Assembly: GCF_022581195.2 (NCBI RefSeq)
Contig: NC_061474.1
Location: 3,658,001 to 3,722,000, forward strand
Reading direction: 5' to 3'
DNA from: Helicoverpa zea
Taxonomy: Eukaryota; Arthropoda; Insecta; Lepidoptera; Noctuidae
Length of the DNA: 64,000 bases
Numbering within the stretch: position 1 is the stretch's first letter; each line of letters begins with the position of its first letter. The position numbers were made by a program, and so were the translations under genes. Below are positions 45,976-57,171 of the stretch, one piece after another. A model generated the notes under the pieces. That model ran no database searches, was not told the DNA's origin, and worked only from the letters and a program-made list of their open reading frames with translations.

Positions 45976-46497
45976 CTCAGTGTTCTGTGAAAGGACTGTA
46001 TTTTTGTTGTTTATTAGGTAAGTCGGAAATCGTCAAAACCTCTCTACAGCAGTAGGTTAAGTGGAAGACTCTAATAGCTAATTCTCTCGTCCCAAAACGC
46101 CTACGCCTCAAATACATTGCTCCTTTGAGCGATTGTCATTTGTTTAATAAACAAAATATTTGTAAATGCGTGAACACTAATTACAATTCTGCTAACCCCA
46201 TTACAAGTGATAGCGTGAAGTTACGTATAGTAAAGGAAGTATATATTTATGTTTGCATTGTGACATTCTTTGTGGCGTACCGAGGAGAATTCCTAGTAGA
46301 CTGGCGTGGTAATATGCGTTCAATTACAATTAGAACATTATTGACGAAGATAGCCAGGAAGGAATCCGGATTTTTATGCGAGAAATCTTTTGTTTTTTAC
46401 TATAAGTTAATAAAGTTCACACGTTTGTGGACTTAGTGAAGTCTTAGCTTTGTAAAAGACAACATAGTACTTAACTAACCGAGAAAAATATTGCAAA

Positions 46498-46715
46498 CTA
46501 ATATTATAAATGCGAAAGTAACTCTGTCTGTCTGTCTGTCTGTCTGTCTTTTCTTCACGCCTAAACTACTGAACCGATTTGTGTGAAATTTGGTACAGAC
46601 ATAGTTTGAAACTTGAGAAAGGACATAGGATAGTTTTTATTACAAAAAAAAATAAAAATAAAATTATTCCGGACATATAGCGCCATCTAATCCGAAATAA
46701 ATGTAAGTATTTTTT
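46498..46715 (+). repeat. Interspersed repeat with (GTCT)n head, 'ACTGAACCGATTT' family
   Basis: CTAATATTATAAATGCGAAA, a (CTGT)n track at 46527-46550, CGCCTAAACTACTGAACCGA, GTGAAATTTGGTACAGACAT and a CATAGGATAGTTTTTATTAC block, then CATATAGCGCCATCTAATCC. This head and tail differ from the 37614 subtype. Confidence 0.7.
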
Positions 46716-46720
46716 TTTTT

Positions 46721-48471
46721 TTTTTAATTTTCATAATGTTGTAAAAATGTATTCATTTCTTATTTCTAAAATTGCTACCGGATCAAAACGATACTGTAAT
46801 TGTTTGTTTCATTGAATGAACCAAAAAACCCGTAAAATAAAAAGCTTCAATTTATTGAGTGATTCCGTCCGCTATATTTATAAATTACAGTGAGAATAAT
46901 TCAAATGTGTAAAGTTATTCGGAAACAATACAGTTTCTGAACGGAAAAAGGCCCAGAACAGTCTTACATGTGTTTATCCGATTTAAATATAAACAAAAGT
47001 TACTTAAAATAGTAAATATCGTCTCATGAATTTTAATTTAAGTCAAAATTGCAAATAGATTAGAAGGCTATTAGATTACAAATTATTAAAATGACAATTT
47101 ATTAAAAGTTTTGAAGTCACAATAATGATTTTAACTTCAAGTTCAAGGTTATCTGAAGAAATCGGAACGCATTTTTCAGTTCGAAAAACACATTCTTATT
47201 TTCCCTCGGACCAAAACAATGAAAATTTCATAAAGTTGAAGAATTATAGAGAACCATTTCAGGACAGATGAAACAGAAAAATACTCAACGGAAACTTTAA
47301 TATACAGTAACAACGTCAATTGATTGATTAAAATTGTAAATAAAACCCTCCCTCTTAAAAATCTGCATATTAAAATATCCCCTTGAACTACGTATTGTTT
47401 CATACATTTATTCGTTTCGAAACAAATCTTAAATTCAAAAAGATTTAAATATTTTTCGTTTCTGCATTTTTTCTGTTTCCACTTACGTAATTTCCGAAAA
47501 TCCCTGTATCAAATATAACCTATTTTATGCAAACCCACATTGATTTAATGCAGAAGTTGGTTGAATACTGAAAAATTACGTCGTGAATTCTAAGTTCCAA
47601 TTCATGAAATTTTCATAAAACTTATTGTTAAGACCGTGGCAACTGAATAGAATACATAATACATTATAAGGACATTCATTTAAAATCGAATTTGAAGTTG
47701 TGATAATTAATCAACAAAGTCTTTTTATTATATTCAAACCATGATATCTCAACTAACCGTCTAATTATATGTAATTAGTTAAAAACCGAGATATCTGCAT
47801 ATTGCTGGGTTTCTAAGTATAAAGCAGCATTTCAGAAAAACATATCAAAAATCTTGCAATCTATTGGTTTTTGAAATCTCTATAAATAGTAAGTTTTCTA
47901 ACATAATATTTGTATACTAGACATAGCCCACCCGAAAGAAAGTACCAGGGCGACATAAAATTAAAGAGCTAACTAAAACCAATCAAGCATCGACAACATT
48001 GTCGATTCTATAGAAGGCGGTGACTGAAAACAAATAGTTTGTCCGTCAGTGCGATAAAACCAACATGAATGACAATGCGGCCTCGAACGAAAGTACTTTT
48101 ACTATGCACACGCGTGATCGGGATAGCTCATACGACATAGAGTAGTTTCGTTCAGAGAAATTCGCCTATTTGAATATTGTTGGTAAACAACTTTTATGTA
48201 CTTACTTAAATGTACGCATTTAGACAAGCTGTTCATATCTAAAAACCATTTCTGAACCATATATAAGATGAATGACATTTATAACAGTCTAAGAACTTTT
48301 GAAGGCAGTTGCTGATACCTACTTGATCATACAGCCAAGTATTTAGTAATCTGTGACATAATCCACAATGCGCACATCCCAAAGAAACCTGCTTCGATAA
48401 ACTATAGATACATTCTTTGTTTCTCCAATGAAATCTCCACTTATCGCTTCTAATTCTCTTACCAGATTTTA
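46721..48471. other. No gene recognised
   Basis: Very AT-rich sequence upstream of the Copia element. Confidence 0.5.
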
Positions 48472-48476
48472 ATCTC

Positions 48477-48661
48477 TATTGAATAATAAATTTATAAGAT
48501 AGATATCTTTGTAAACGCTTTTGTTTGATAGTGTCTCCACAAACGTGCGCGATTCTGTCTTAGAAAAATTTGTCATGTCTTGTCAAGTTGTGCTCTTAAA
48601 AATAAAACAAATATTATAGAAATCTAACGACTTTTAATTAAAATATTGCCGAATCCCAATA
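48477..48661 (+). repeat. 5' LTR of Copia element (185 bp)
   Basis: Starts TATTG and ends CAATA, a perfect 5-base terminal inversion. Identical to the 3' LTR apart from the penultimate base (T here, C at 52937). AATAAA strings within it could serve as a polyadenylation signal. Confidence 0.95.
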
Positions 48662-48677
48662 GGTTATGGGCCCAGGC
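48662..48677 (+). other. Primer-binding site, internal initiator-Met tRNA (half-tRNA type)
   Basis: GGTTATGGGCCCAG directly after the LTR is complementary to the anticodon arm of eukaryotic initiator tRNA-Met, whose loop and stem contain GGGCCCATAACC. Drosophila copia is known to use the same cleaved half-tRNA priming, rather than the tRNA 3' end. Confidence 0.85.
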
Positions 48678-48752
48678 ACATAACTAGGCATATATTTTAA
48701 TTATTAGTTCGTTAAGAGCAAGGATTATTTCCGATATAAAAGTGACCGTAAA

Positions 48753-49265
48753 ATGGAGGTTTCAAACGGAATGAAAATCGAGAAGTTTGATGGAAGAAAT
48801 TTCAAACAATGGAAATTTCAAGTGAAATGCGCATTAAGAGCGAAGGGATTAAATATAGAGAAGGCAAGACCTTTAGAAGCCGGTTCGCAAGTGCAGTGGG
48901 ATAAAGATGATGGTATGGCCATGTTTATCTTAACCTCTTCGATGGATTTAAACCAGATATCGTTAATAGAAAACTGCGAAACCGCAAAACTAGTGATGAC
49001 AAAACTAGAAGCTATCTATGAACAGAAGTCAGAATACAACAAGATGTTAATTCATGAGCAGTTTTATCAATACTCGTATAGTGCCAGTGACACGATGGCA
49101 CAGCACGTGTCAAAGGTTGAAAGTTTGGCAAAGCAGCTGCGAGAGATGGGTGAGAAAATAAGTGACACCGCCATTATGACGAAGATTCTAAGCACGTTGC
49201 CATCAACGTATCGTTCTCTTAGACAAGCATGGTTGTCACTCGATGAAGATCGTCAGACCATATAA
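48753..49265 (+). pseudogene. Copia gag N-terminal part, ended by an in-frame stop
   Basis: The ATG lies 91 bases after the LTR. The product (170 residues to the stop) begins MEVSNGMKIEKFDGRNFKQW and has the Copia-type Gag fold region with the FDG..F..WKFQV pattern at residues 12-25 and a LPSTYRSLRQAW block near residue 149. TAA at 49263-49265 interrupts the frame; the same frame then stays open for 231 codons through the zinc knuckle and protease, so the stop is a lesion (or read-through site) inside a longer gag-pol frame. Confidence 0.9.
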
Positions 49266-49958
49266 ACTCTTACGTCGCGTTTAGTTGACGAAGAAGCCAG
49301 CCTAGCCAATGAATCGAGTAGTGAAAACGCGTTAGTTACGTCAAAAAGAAATTTTAAACCTAGAAATGAGGACAAACAAAAGACGTCAGAACCAACGTCA
49401 GAACAAAGAACTCACAGATTCGTGTGCTACAATTGTAACAAAAGGGGTCATTTCGCAAGAGAATGCAGGATGCCTAAGAAAAGGTACAATGAGAAGAAAA
49501 CCAACAACATGGCGTTCAGCGCAGAAGGTTGCTCATCTGAACATGATGAAGACGCATGGATTTTAGATAGTGGAGCATCGAAGCATATGACCTACAGGAG
49601 AGAATACTTCTGCGAGTTGAACGAATCTCAATGCAACAATTCCGTTAAATTGGGCAACAAGCAGAGTATAAAGGTATGTGGCGAAGGAACTGTATTAATA
49701 GATAAGAAGGTTAATGGTACATGGGAGAGATGTAGACTTGAGCATGTGTTGTATGTACCTGATTTACGAAGAAATCTGTTTTCTGAAGGTGCAGCTACTA
49801 GAAGAGGATATGTCATAGTGAAGAACAATAAGAATGCTATGATAATGAAGAGCAATGTTGTTGTTATGTGTGCACAGTTGCAAGAGAACAATTTATATGA
49901 ATTGGATATAAAAACAATCAAACAAGAATATTGTAATGTTGTGCAAACGGATATATAA
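49266..49958 (+). pseudogene. Copia gag zinc knuckle and aspartic protease segment
   Basis: This continues the gag frame after the stop. A CX2CX4HX4C zinc knuckle (CYNCNKRGHFAREC) starts at 49425, and the protease active site DSGA has its Asp codon at 49566-49568 (WILDSGASKHMT). The frame ends in TAA at 49956-49958, whereas homologous integrase sequence (VWHERLGHLN) continues from about 49953 in the frame one base back. A single-base loss near 49950 in a run of AT repeats would explain this. Confidence 0.9.
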
Positions 49959-52594
49959 AAGTTTGGCATGAAAGATTAGGACACTTAAATGTCAAGGAAC
50001 TTCAAAATATGTCAAAGAATGGTGTGATTCCAGTTACATTGAGCGGTGATCAGAATTTTGTTTGTGAAGCATGTCAATATGGAAAGCAAGCAAGACGCCC
50101 CTTCTTGAAATCTACCCGAGGTCCAACACAACCTGGTGAAATTGTGTACAGCGATGTGTGCGGTCCTATAGAAGAACCTTCTGTATCGGGTATGAAGTAC
50201 TTTGTGTTGTTCAAAGATGGAGCTACAAGCTATCGCCATGTTTACTTTATGAAGCATAAGAGTGAAGTATTTCAATGCTTTCTGAAGTACAATGCCATTG
50301 TGAAGAATAGATTTCAGCGTGATTTGCAGATACTACATACAGATAATGGTACTGAATATGTAAACCAAGAATTCACATCTTTTTTGGAGAGTAAAGGGAT
50401 AACGCATGAACGTACTGCGCCGTATACTCCACAACAGAACGGGAGAGCAGAAAGAGAGATGCGTTCTATCATGGAATCTGCAAGAACAATGTTATATGCA
50501 AAGGATATTCCTTTAAACTTGTGGGCAGAAGCTGTTAACTGTGCGGTATATTTGTTGAATAGAAATACATCAAGCCAGACGGGAGATGTTACGCCATTTG
50601 AACTGTGGCATGGAGTGAAGCCTAACTTACAACATATTAGAATATTTGGATCAATTGGTTATGTACATGTTCCAAAGGAAAAGCGAAAGAAGCTTGCCAA
50701 GAAAAGTGTGAAGATGTTGTTAGTTGGATATGACCACGACAATTATAGAATGTATGATCAAAATACCAAGAAGATTACAATATCACGAGATGTTAAGTTT
50801 GATGAATGTAGTATGCTGGAAGAAAGAAAAAGATATGTAGAAATGACAGTTGAACAAGAAGAAAAAGAACATTCTACAGTATCTACCCCGCTAAATGAAA
50901 CCCAAACTCAAAATGTTGAACCTGAAGAAATATCATCAGATGAAAGTATGAAGAGTTTAGAAGATATGGATGAAAGTTATGTTCCTCCAAGAGGTATAAA
51001 TTTGATGCAGGAAGAACCAAGAACCATCTCATTACGTCCTCGTCGAGACAAAAGATTAGAAGCAAATTTCACAGAATATGAACTTCCAAACAGTTATGAA
51101 GAAGCTATGAAAAGTCCAAATTCTCATCTGTGGAAGAAAGCTGTAGCTGAAGAGCTTCAATCACATGAAGAAAATCAGACATGGATACTGACCGACAAAA
51201 GTGAAAAGAAGCCTGTATCGTGCAAATGGGTGTTTGCTATAAAGAAGAATAGAGATGGAGAAATAGTACGATACAAAGCACGACTGTGTGCACGAGGGTT
51301 CACACAAGTCAAGGGCTTGGACTATAATGAGACCTTTTCCCCCACAAGCAGGTACGACTCGATTAGGGTGCTGCTGAGCATCGCTGCTAGAGACGAGCTT
51401 CACATCGAGCAGTTTGATGTGAAGACGGCCTTCTTGTACGGTGAGCTCTCTGAGGACATATACATGGAGGTGCCAGAGGGATTGGAAACTCAGCCTTCCA
51501 AAGTCTGTAAGTTGATTAAATCTATATATGGTCTTAAACAATCGTCGAGATGTTGGAATGAGAAGTTTAGTTCTTTTCTAACTAGTTATGGTTTCCAACC
51601 GTGTCCGTCTGATAATTGTGTTTTTGTAGGATGTTTTAACGATGTCAAAGTAATATTAGTTATTTATGTTGATGACGGATTATTATTATCGAAAAGTAAA
51701 GATGTTTTGTCAGATATATTAAATGGTCTTAAACAAAAGTTTGATATTAAGATTTTAGAATGTAATTCATTTATTGGTATGGAAATAACTAGAGAAAAAG
51801 ATTGTATAAGTATTAGTCAGAAACAGTATATTAAAACGATAATAAATAAATTTAATATGTTTGATGCTAAGAGTAGTAGTACTCCTGCTGATGTAAATGT
51901 ACATTTGTCTAAGAATACAAGTAAAGAGTCTGTTAATTTCCCATATAGAGAAGCAGTGGGAGCTTTGCTATTCTTGTCGTCTGTTTCTAGACCTGACATA
52001 GCCTATGCTGTCAATGTTGTTAGTAGGTATGTTAATGACCCAGGTCCTTCACATGTTGTAGCTGTGAAAAGAATCTTGCGCTATCTAATTAATTCTAAAG
52101 ATATGTGTATTGTTTATAAAGGTAATGGTGAATTAGTTGGGTACTCAGATTCTGATTTTGCAGGTGACTTGGACACTAGGAAGTCTAATACTGGTTATAT
52201 ATTTTTGATGAATGGAGGTCCTGTCACTTGGTCTAGTCGTAGACAAAGTACTGTAGCATTATCCACAACTGAGTCTGAGTACATGGCGGCAAGTGAAGCT
52301 GCTAAAGAAATATTATGGCTTAGACAATTTCTGTGTGACATCAAAGAACCACAAGAGTCAATTATTTTAAATGTTGATAACCAGAGTGCAATTAAGTTGA
52401 TTAACAACCCTGTATTTCATAGAAGAAGTAAGCACATAGATATTAAATATAATTTTGTTAGAGAAAATGTGGCAAAGAATGTTGTTGTTATTAAATATGT
52501 TGAGAGTTCAAATCAGTTGGCTGATTTCTTAACTAAAGCTTTGCCAGTACAAAAATTTAATACATTTAGAGATAAGGTTTTGAGAATTGTGTAA
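49953..52594 (+). CDS. Copia pol: integrase, reverse transcriptase, RNase H
   Basis: Open from about 49953 to TAA at 52592-52594; the first ATG is at 50009, giving 861 residues. The integrase zinc-binding HHCC runs from WHERLGH to CEAC. Numbering from that ATG, the integrase catalytic triad is D49, D112, E148 with D-35-E spacing (HTDNGTE; QQNGRAER). Reverse transcriptase has FDVKTAFLYG (Asp470) and YVDDGLLL (Asp555, Asp556). RNase H has SDSDFAGD (from Asp714), TTESEYMA and VDNQSAIKL. All catalytic residues are present, so this part looks intact, but it is cut off from gag and protease by the upstream frame change. Confidence 0.95.
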
Positions 52595-52744
52595 TATGGT
52601 TAGTGTTTGTTAATTAATTAAAAGTTTTGTTTCTAGAGAAAAGTTTTAAGTTGTAGTAACTTATAGTGATGAGTGTAGCCTATAAGTTGTAAGTTGTTTT
52701 TGAGATATGTGCCTGATAAATTGTAACGTCTACCTTATAAATTT

Positions 52745-52753
52745 AAGTGGGAG
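52745..52753 (+). other. Polypurine tract of Copia element
   Basis: AAGTGGGAG immediately precedes the 3' LTR, in the expected place for priming plus-strand DNA synthesis. Confidence 0.75.
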
Positions 52754-52938
52754 TATTGAATAATAAATTTATAAGATAGATATCTTTGTAAACGCTTTTG
52801 TTTGATAGTGTCTCCACAAACGTGCGCGATTCTGTCTTAGAAAAATTTGTCATGTCTTGTCAAGTTGTGCTCTTAAAAATAAAACAAATATTATAGAAAT
52901 CTAACGACTTTTAATTAAAATATTGCCGAATCCCAACA
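52754..52938 (+). repeat. 3' LTR of Copia element (185 bp)
   Basis: Starts TATTG and ends CAACA. Only the penultimate base differs from the 5' LTR. Confidence 0.95.
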
Positions 52939-52943
52939 ATCTC

Positions 52944-53375
52944 CCTAGTTTTCACCAACCTCATCAAAACTTCTAAACAATCTCCCTCTGTTTCACAAAG
53001 CTACTCTGTGCCTTATGCATTAGGAGTTGGCGTGGTGCCGACAAGCGGACGCGACTTAGTCCACTGCACCATTGACCCGTACCACGTAGGGTAGCTATGA
53101 GGCAGCAGACCTCAGCTGATTGCCGATGGCCGTATTACCCGATATAAGCTTCATACAAACTTGCTTGAAGAACTCGTGACTAGGTTTCATCCACACGGAT
53201 CAAAAGCAATGCTTGGCGCGGTTGTTCCATGGATGGGCCGTCTTGTTATCATGACGAGTTTGCCGTGTTTTGGAAGGCATTATGAAATGGTGGATCCCGG
53301 CCGTCATTTGGACATCTTTGACAGTCGTTACAGGTAGTCAGACGCCAGAAAGTAGGACAAAACAGTCTTGGCAAG
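52944..53375. other. No gene recognised; probable upstream part of a longer repeat
   Basis: GC-richer than average. The CATTTGGACATCTTTGACAG and TCGTTACAGGTAGTCAGACG stretch at 53305-53342 leads directly into the dispersed repeat and I recall it as its usual upstream neighbour, so the repeat may really extend further upstream than annotated elsewhere. Confidence 0.4.
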
Positions 53376-53500
53376 GGTATTGGGATGCCTGGGTAACTGG
53401 CTTGTAAAGGTCAGATAGGCAGTCCCTACATTTAAAACACTGGTCCTCAGCTGCGTCAGGTTAGACTAGAAGCCGACCATAAGATAGTTGAGAAAAGGCT
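53376..53500 (-). repeat. Dispersed TTGGGGTCGG repeat, near full-length
   Basis: Reverse sense, from GGGTATTGGGATGCCTGGGT to CATAAGATAGTTGAGAAAAG. Confidence 0.7.
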
Positions 53501-54300
53501 AGACACATAATCTTCATACAAACTTACCAACCTGTGAAGTCTACCTTCACTCAGTATAGGCCACAACCTTAAGCCATGTCCTAGTTAAATATTGGCTCAC
53601 AGACTGCACTTGGCAATGGAAGTACTTGGCTTGCATTGTGAAGTCAGTAAATACGAAGATGCTGGTTCCAATTGTTCGAAGAGAAAGCGGTTGCATTTGT
53701 TTCTAATGGTAGATTCCTTGGCGTAGTTTTGTATTAAAATATCTTACTTAGGTAATAGTAAAGAGCTGTCTTTTGTAAATGAAGGGAACTGCAGGCTATA
53801 TCGCTACATAACATTCCCACAATAATACACAGTAAAGATTAGATTATATTATTAACGGTAAATGATCCCGTACTTTTTGATCTCAAATCGATTAAATTTT
53901 TTATAAGTTTACTTAGATACACATATATAGTCTCTTCTACGTATCTAGTTATGTAAGGATTTCTATCACAGCATTGCTTTTCCATTCAGATTTTCGCAAC
54001 ATCTGCGCAGTTCATTTGAAAATGCGCAATTCTTGCCACTTCTTAGGCAAACCGCGAGCATTTGTTTTTCAGATTTCAGACAAATAAACAACATGGGTTC
54101 TAGCCGTTTCAAGACTAGATTTTACTTTCATGAAGTTAACACGATAAGAGAAGCTTAAAATACCCCATTGGGGATTGTGTTTTAGAAAAAGGATCAACTT
54201 AATTTTTTTATGGTTTTTAATAAATTAATTAATAGAGAATTTTGTACTAGGAACATCATAGTGTTCCTACATAGTCGGTAACTATGCGCGAGTGCACAGG
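53501..54300. other. No gene recognised
   Basis: Unremarkable AT-rich sequence. Confidence 0.5.
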
Positions 54301-54390
54301 GACGGACCAGCATAGCCAATGACGGCCGAACGTGCGTCGCTTGCTAAGCGCTGATTGGCCGGTAGCTGCACGCATGCGCAATGATGACCT
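54301..54390. promoter_or_regulatory. CpG-rich block with paired CCAAT boxes and NRF1-type site
   Basis: GCCAAT at 54315-54320, the inverted CCAAT box ATTGG at 54354-54358, and CACGCATGCGCA at 54369-54380, close to the NRF1 palindrome. The 90-base block is strikingly GC-rich for this region. It is a candidate promoter; no coding exon was recognised next to it. Confidence 0.3.
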
Positions 54391-54579
54391 CGAGTGAAAT
54401 GCGATTATTCAAGTTCCAGTAATCCCATGACATAATCTAGATTATGATAATGTTTCTATTTAGAGAATGGGACATCACTTTCCGTGGGTGGTGTAAGAAT
54501 TCTGAAAAAATGTGAAGGATTGAAATTTTGTTGTATATAGATTACATTTTGTGTAATCGTTGTTATATTAGCGTATTTT

Positions 54580-54690
54580 CTGGTTTGGGGAAGCCAGGCT
54601 GGTATGAATACTGGTGTATCCTGCATCTGGTTAGACTGGAAGCTGACCCCAATACAGTTGGGAAGGCTGGGCAGATGATTAAGTTAATAT
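54580..54690 (-). repeat. Dispersed TTGGGGTCGG repeat, partial
   Basis: Reverse sense: CCTGCATCTGGTTAGACTGG, AAGCTGACCCCAATACAGTT, GGGAAGGCTGGGCAGATGAT. The small plus frame over it is a shadow. Confidence 0.65.
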
Positions 54691-56174
54691 TATCTTCCGT
54701 AATTGTCTCCAAAGTATGTCAAGTAGGTATGTAAGAAAATGAAAATAAAATATGATCAAATAATAATGTGATGGAATATATTATCTTTCGCAAGACTGAC
54801 ATTCTTCGATCCTAAAAAAATGATGGCAGGTCTGAAATTCGACCTTTTGATGTAATAGTAATACTTCTGAATTATAATAGGTCTAAGCTTAGTATAATTA
54901 GGATTCTTACAATAAAAGCTCTCAAATGACATGTTTTGTAAGTACTAAGAAATGTATATTATCCCTATGTACTTTCTAGTGTTTCTAGAGCTTAATTGAA
55001 ATGTTTATGTTATTCTTTCATTTCACGACTTGCACTCTTAACAAAATTTGTAAAATACAAACCTGGCCAATAAGAGTGAATATTAAACTGTAATACCTAT
55101 TTCCAATGGCACTCACCAAGGAGGTTAGAAAACCTATTAAGGTGTCATGTATACCAAACTATAAAATAAAATAACATTCGGCATAACGACCTCCGTAGTG
55201 GATTTGGATATTTAAAAAAGTATAAATCTTTCGATTCCGATTTATTCATGTTACATTTCTGCTACTCAATATTTTATTTATATTATTTATTATCGTATCT
55301 GAAACAGACGTTTAAGTAGGTGCTAACTTTTTACAGCTTCCATAAATTCACACCAACAAGATAATCGTTATAAAACTTCTAATTCAAAAACAAACATTGT
55401 GGTAAATACTGCAACCTGTGAAAAGTAGTAAGCAATTGACTAATAATAAATTAATAGAGAAACCATTGCATTCCTGGGAGAATTAGTTGGAGTTGGCGTA
55501 ACATGGATTATACTTTTATTCTTCTTAACGTCATATTACAGGAAACAATAGCCATAAAAAGAACTCTACCGAATTAAGAAACGGAGAATAAAGTATAAGA
55601 TAGGCAGAATTCTAAAACCTCCCGTGTAAATTCTCCAAACAATATTGAAACTCCGTTTTTGATCCATGGCCAGTTAGAATAGAAAAGTTCATATTTCTTC
55701 ACAACAAGGTTTTGCACTTTTTCTCTTAATCTAATAACATAAAAGGTATAGTAGGCATAGTTTTAAAATCGATACGAGCTTCATCCAGAGACATCGCATT
55801 ACTAGACGCCTTCTTGAAACATGATCTTAAACCGACGGTATAAGTTTCTTAATAAAGAGTGTGGTTTTAAGATAGTTAAATCTTTATGCAAAATCTAACA
55901 ACCATAAACAAACCTTGACCTACATCACCGAAGAAGATTTGTCCTTAAACCATAAAGACCAGTAGGTACTCCAATGTTACTTTCTACAATTTGACGCGTC
56001 ACGTCATGCGTGGGTATTTCCCTTCTACACATAAGCACATGAGACTTGCAAATGGTTTTAAATAGTTACAACATTGTTGTGAACACCATGTTTCGGGAAA
56101 ATTGGAGACTGTCCTTGCCAAGGAATTTAGGGATCTATCATACATAACCGTTTATAAATATGTGCTTACTGATC
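54691..56174. other. No gene recognised
   Basis: AT-rich sequence with nothing seen. Confidence 0.5.
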
Positions 56175-56360
56175 AAATGCGAAAGTAACTTTTCCTGTCG
56201 TGTCCACGCCAAAAGTATTGAACTGATTTAATTGGTACACAGATAGAATGACATACATGGGAACAGGGCAGGAGGAAGAACAATGACATACGCTACTTTT
56301 TATCCGAGTGCGGGATGTAGTTCCCTTTTAATACGGGTATAACCACGGGGACCAGCTAAA
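56175..56360 (+). repeat. Interspersed repeat, 'ACTGAACCGATTT' family
   Basis: CAAATGCGAAAGTAACTTTT, CCACGCCAAAAGTATTGAAC, CGCTACTTTTTATCCGAGTG, CGGGATGTAGTTCCC, ACGGGGACCAGCTA. Moderately diverged. Confidence 0.7.
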
Positions 56361-56926
56361 CTTAAAAAAAATTATGTTTTCCAGAATTTGAGCCACCTTT
56401 TAAACCAAGTTTTCCTGTAGACTTCTTAACACCATTGAAATTGCTGAGACCAGTCTAGCCAAAGAATGTAGTCTCATCAAGAACTCGTATGTATTCACAT
56501 GGGTTTTCAGCCATAACATAGTGACGTCATCGGTCAGCCGGGCTGCCTAACCTTGGCCTAGAGCCATAATGGAACCATGTGCTGAGATCACACCATGATC
56601 TGTATTAGCTATTTGTTGTGTATTATTACTTACTATTGGTTGTGTATTAGCTATCAACACAGTTTTATTTACATGCGAAATAATTGCAAGCCGGAATAAA
56701 AATAATTTCTTTATCAATAAAATGACCAAATTCATAGAGCCTTTCTATTCGTGTAGTTTATTTCTCCAGTAGTCTACAAACTACTCTATAGATATTATCC
56801 TATCGAACATTATCATGTAACTCATTAGCCCTTTACGTAATTGATTTTTTGTGTGGTTAATCTGTAAGTATGGTGTCTTATTTTACTTGCCTCCTCTTTC
56901 TTACCTAACTCAGTCTTCATTAGTAC
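56361..56926. other. No gene recognised
   Basis: AT-rich sequence. A small minus frame at 56547-56735 is not supported. Confidence 0.5.
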
Positions 56927-57171
56927 TCATTGAAATCTTAAGAAAAAAATCTGATCTTCACTAAAATCCTGTACGGCGGTTTTCAATTCTTCATCTACAC
57001 TTTCATTATTTCTATTCTCACCTTCTTTATCAACAACAGTTTCATTCCCCATATCTCCTCCAATCTCCTCTACCACAACATTTTCCTGTCCCACATTACC
57101 CTGACGTGCTGTCACCACTCCATCAAACGGATGTCCCACGTCCAGCCAACGTGTGCTGAATACTCCGCCAT
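56927..57171 (-). CDS. Acidic open frame, two overlapping readings, unrecognised
   Basis: On the minus strand, AAAATGGCGG at about 57174 is a strong YY1-type start, but its frame (MAEYSAHVGWTWDIRLMEW) stops after 19 codons. A different frame is open across the same region for 80 codons, reading VFSTRWLDVGHPFDGVVTA then an acidic, Glu/Asn-rich tail (VVVEEIGGDMGNE, NRNNESVDEELK) to the stop at 56927. The biased, AT-independent composition suggests a former coding exon with a frameshift near its start. No family is recognised. Confidence 0.3.

Larger units (their letters stand above)
48472..52943 (+). mobile_element. Copia-type LTR retrotransposon, full length, with 5-bp target duplication
   Basis: ATCTC at 48472-48476 is repeated at 52939-52943, bounding a 4462-bp element (48477-52938). 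The order is LTR, primer site, gag, protease, integrase, reverse transcriptase, RNase H, purine tract, LTR. Integrase before reverse transcriptase defines the Ty1/Copia group. LTRs differ at one base, so the insertion is recent. The coding region carries two breaks (in-frame stop at 49263; frame change near 49953), which is unexpected at this age. Confidence 0.97.

Noticed and set aside
51161..51541. 126-residue minus-strand frame
   Set aside because: Antisense shadow of the Copia reverse transcriptase.
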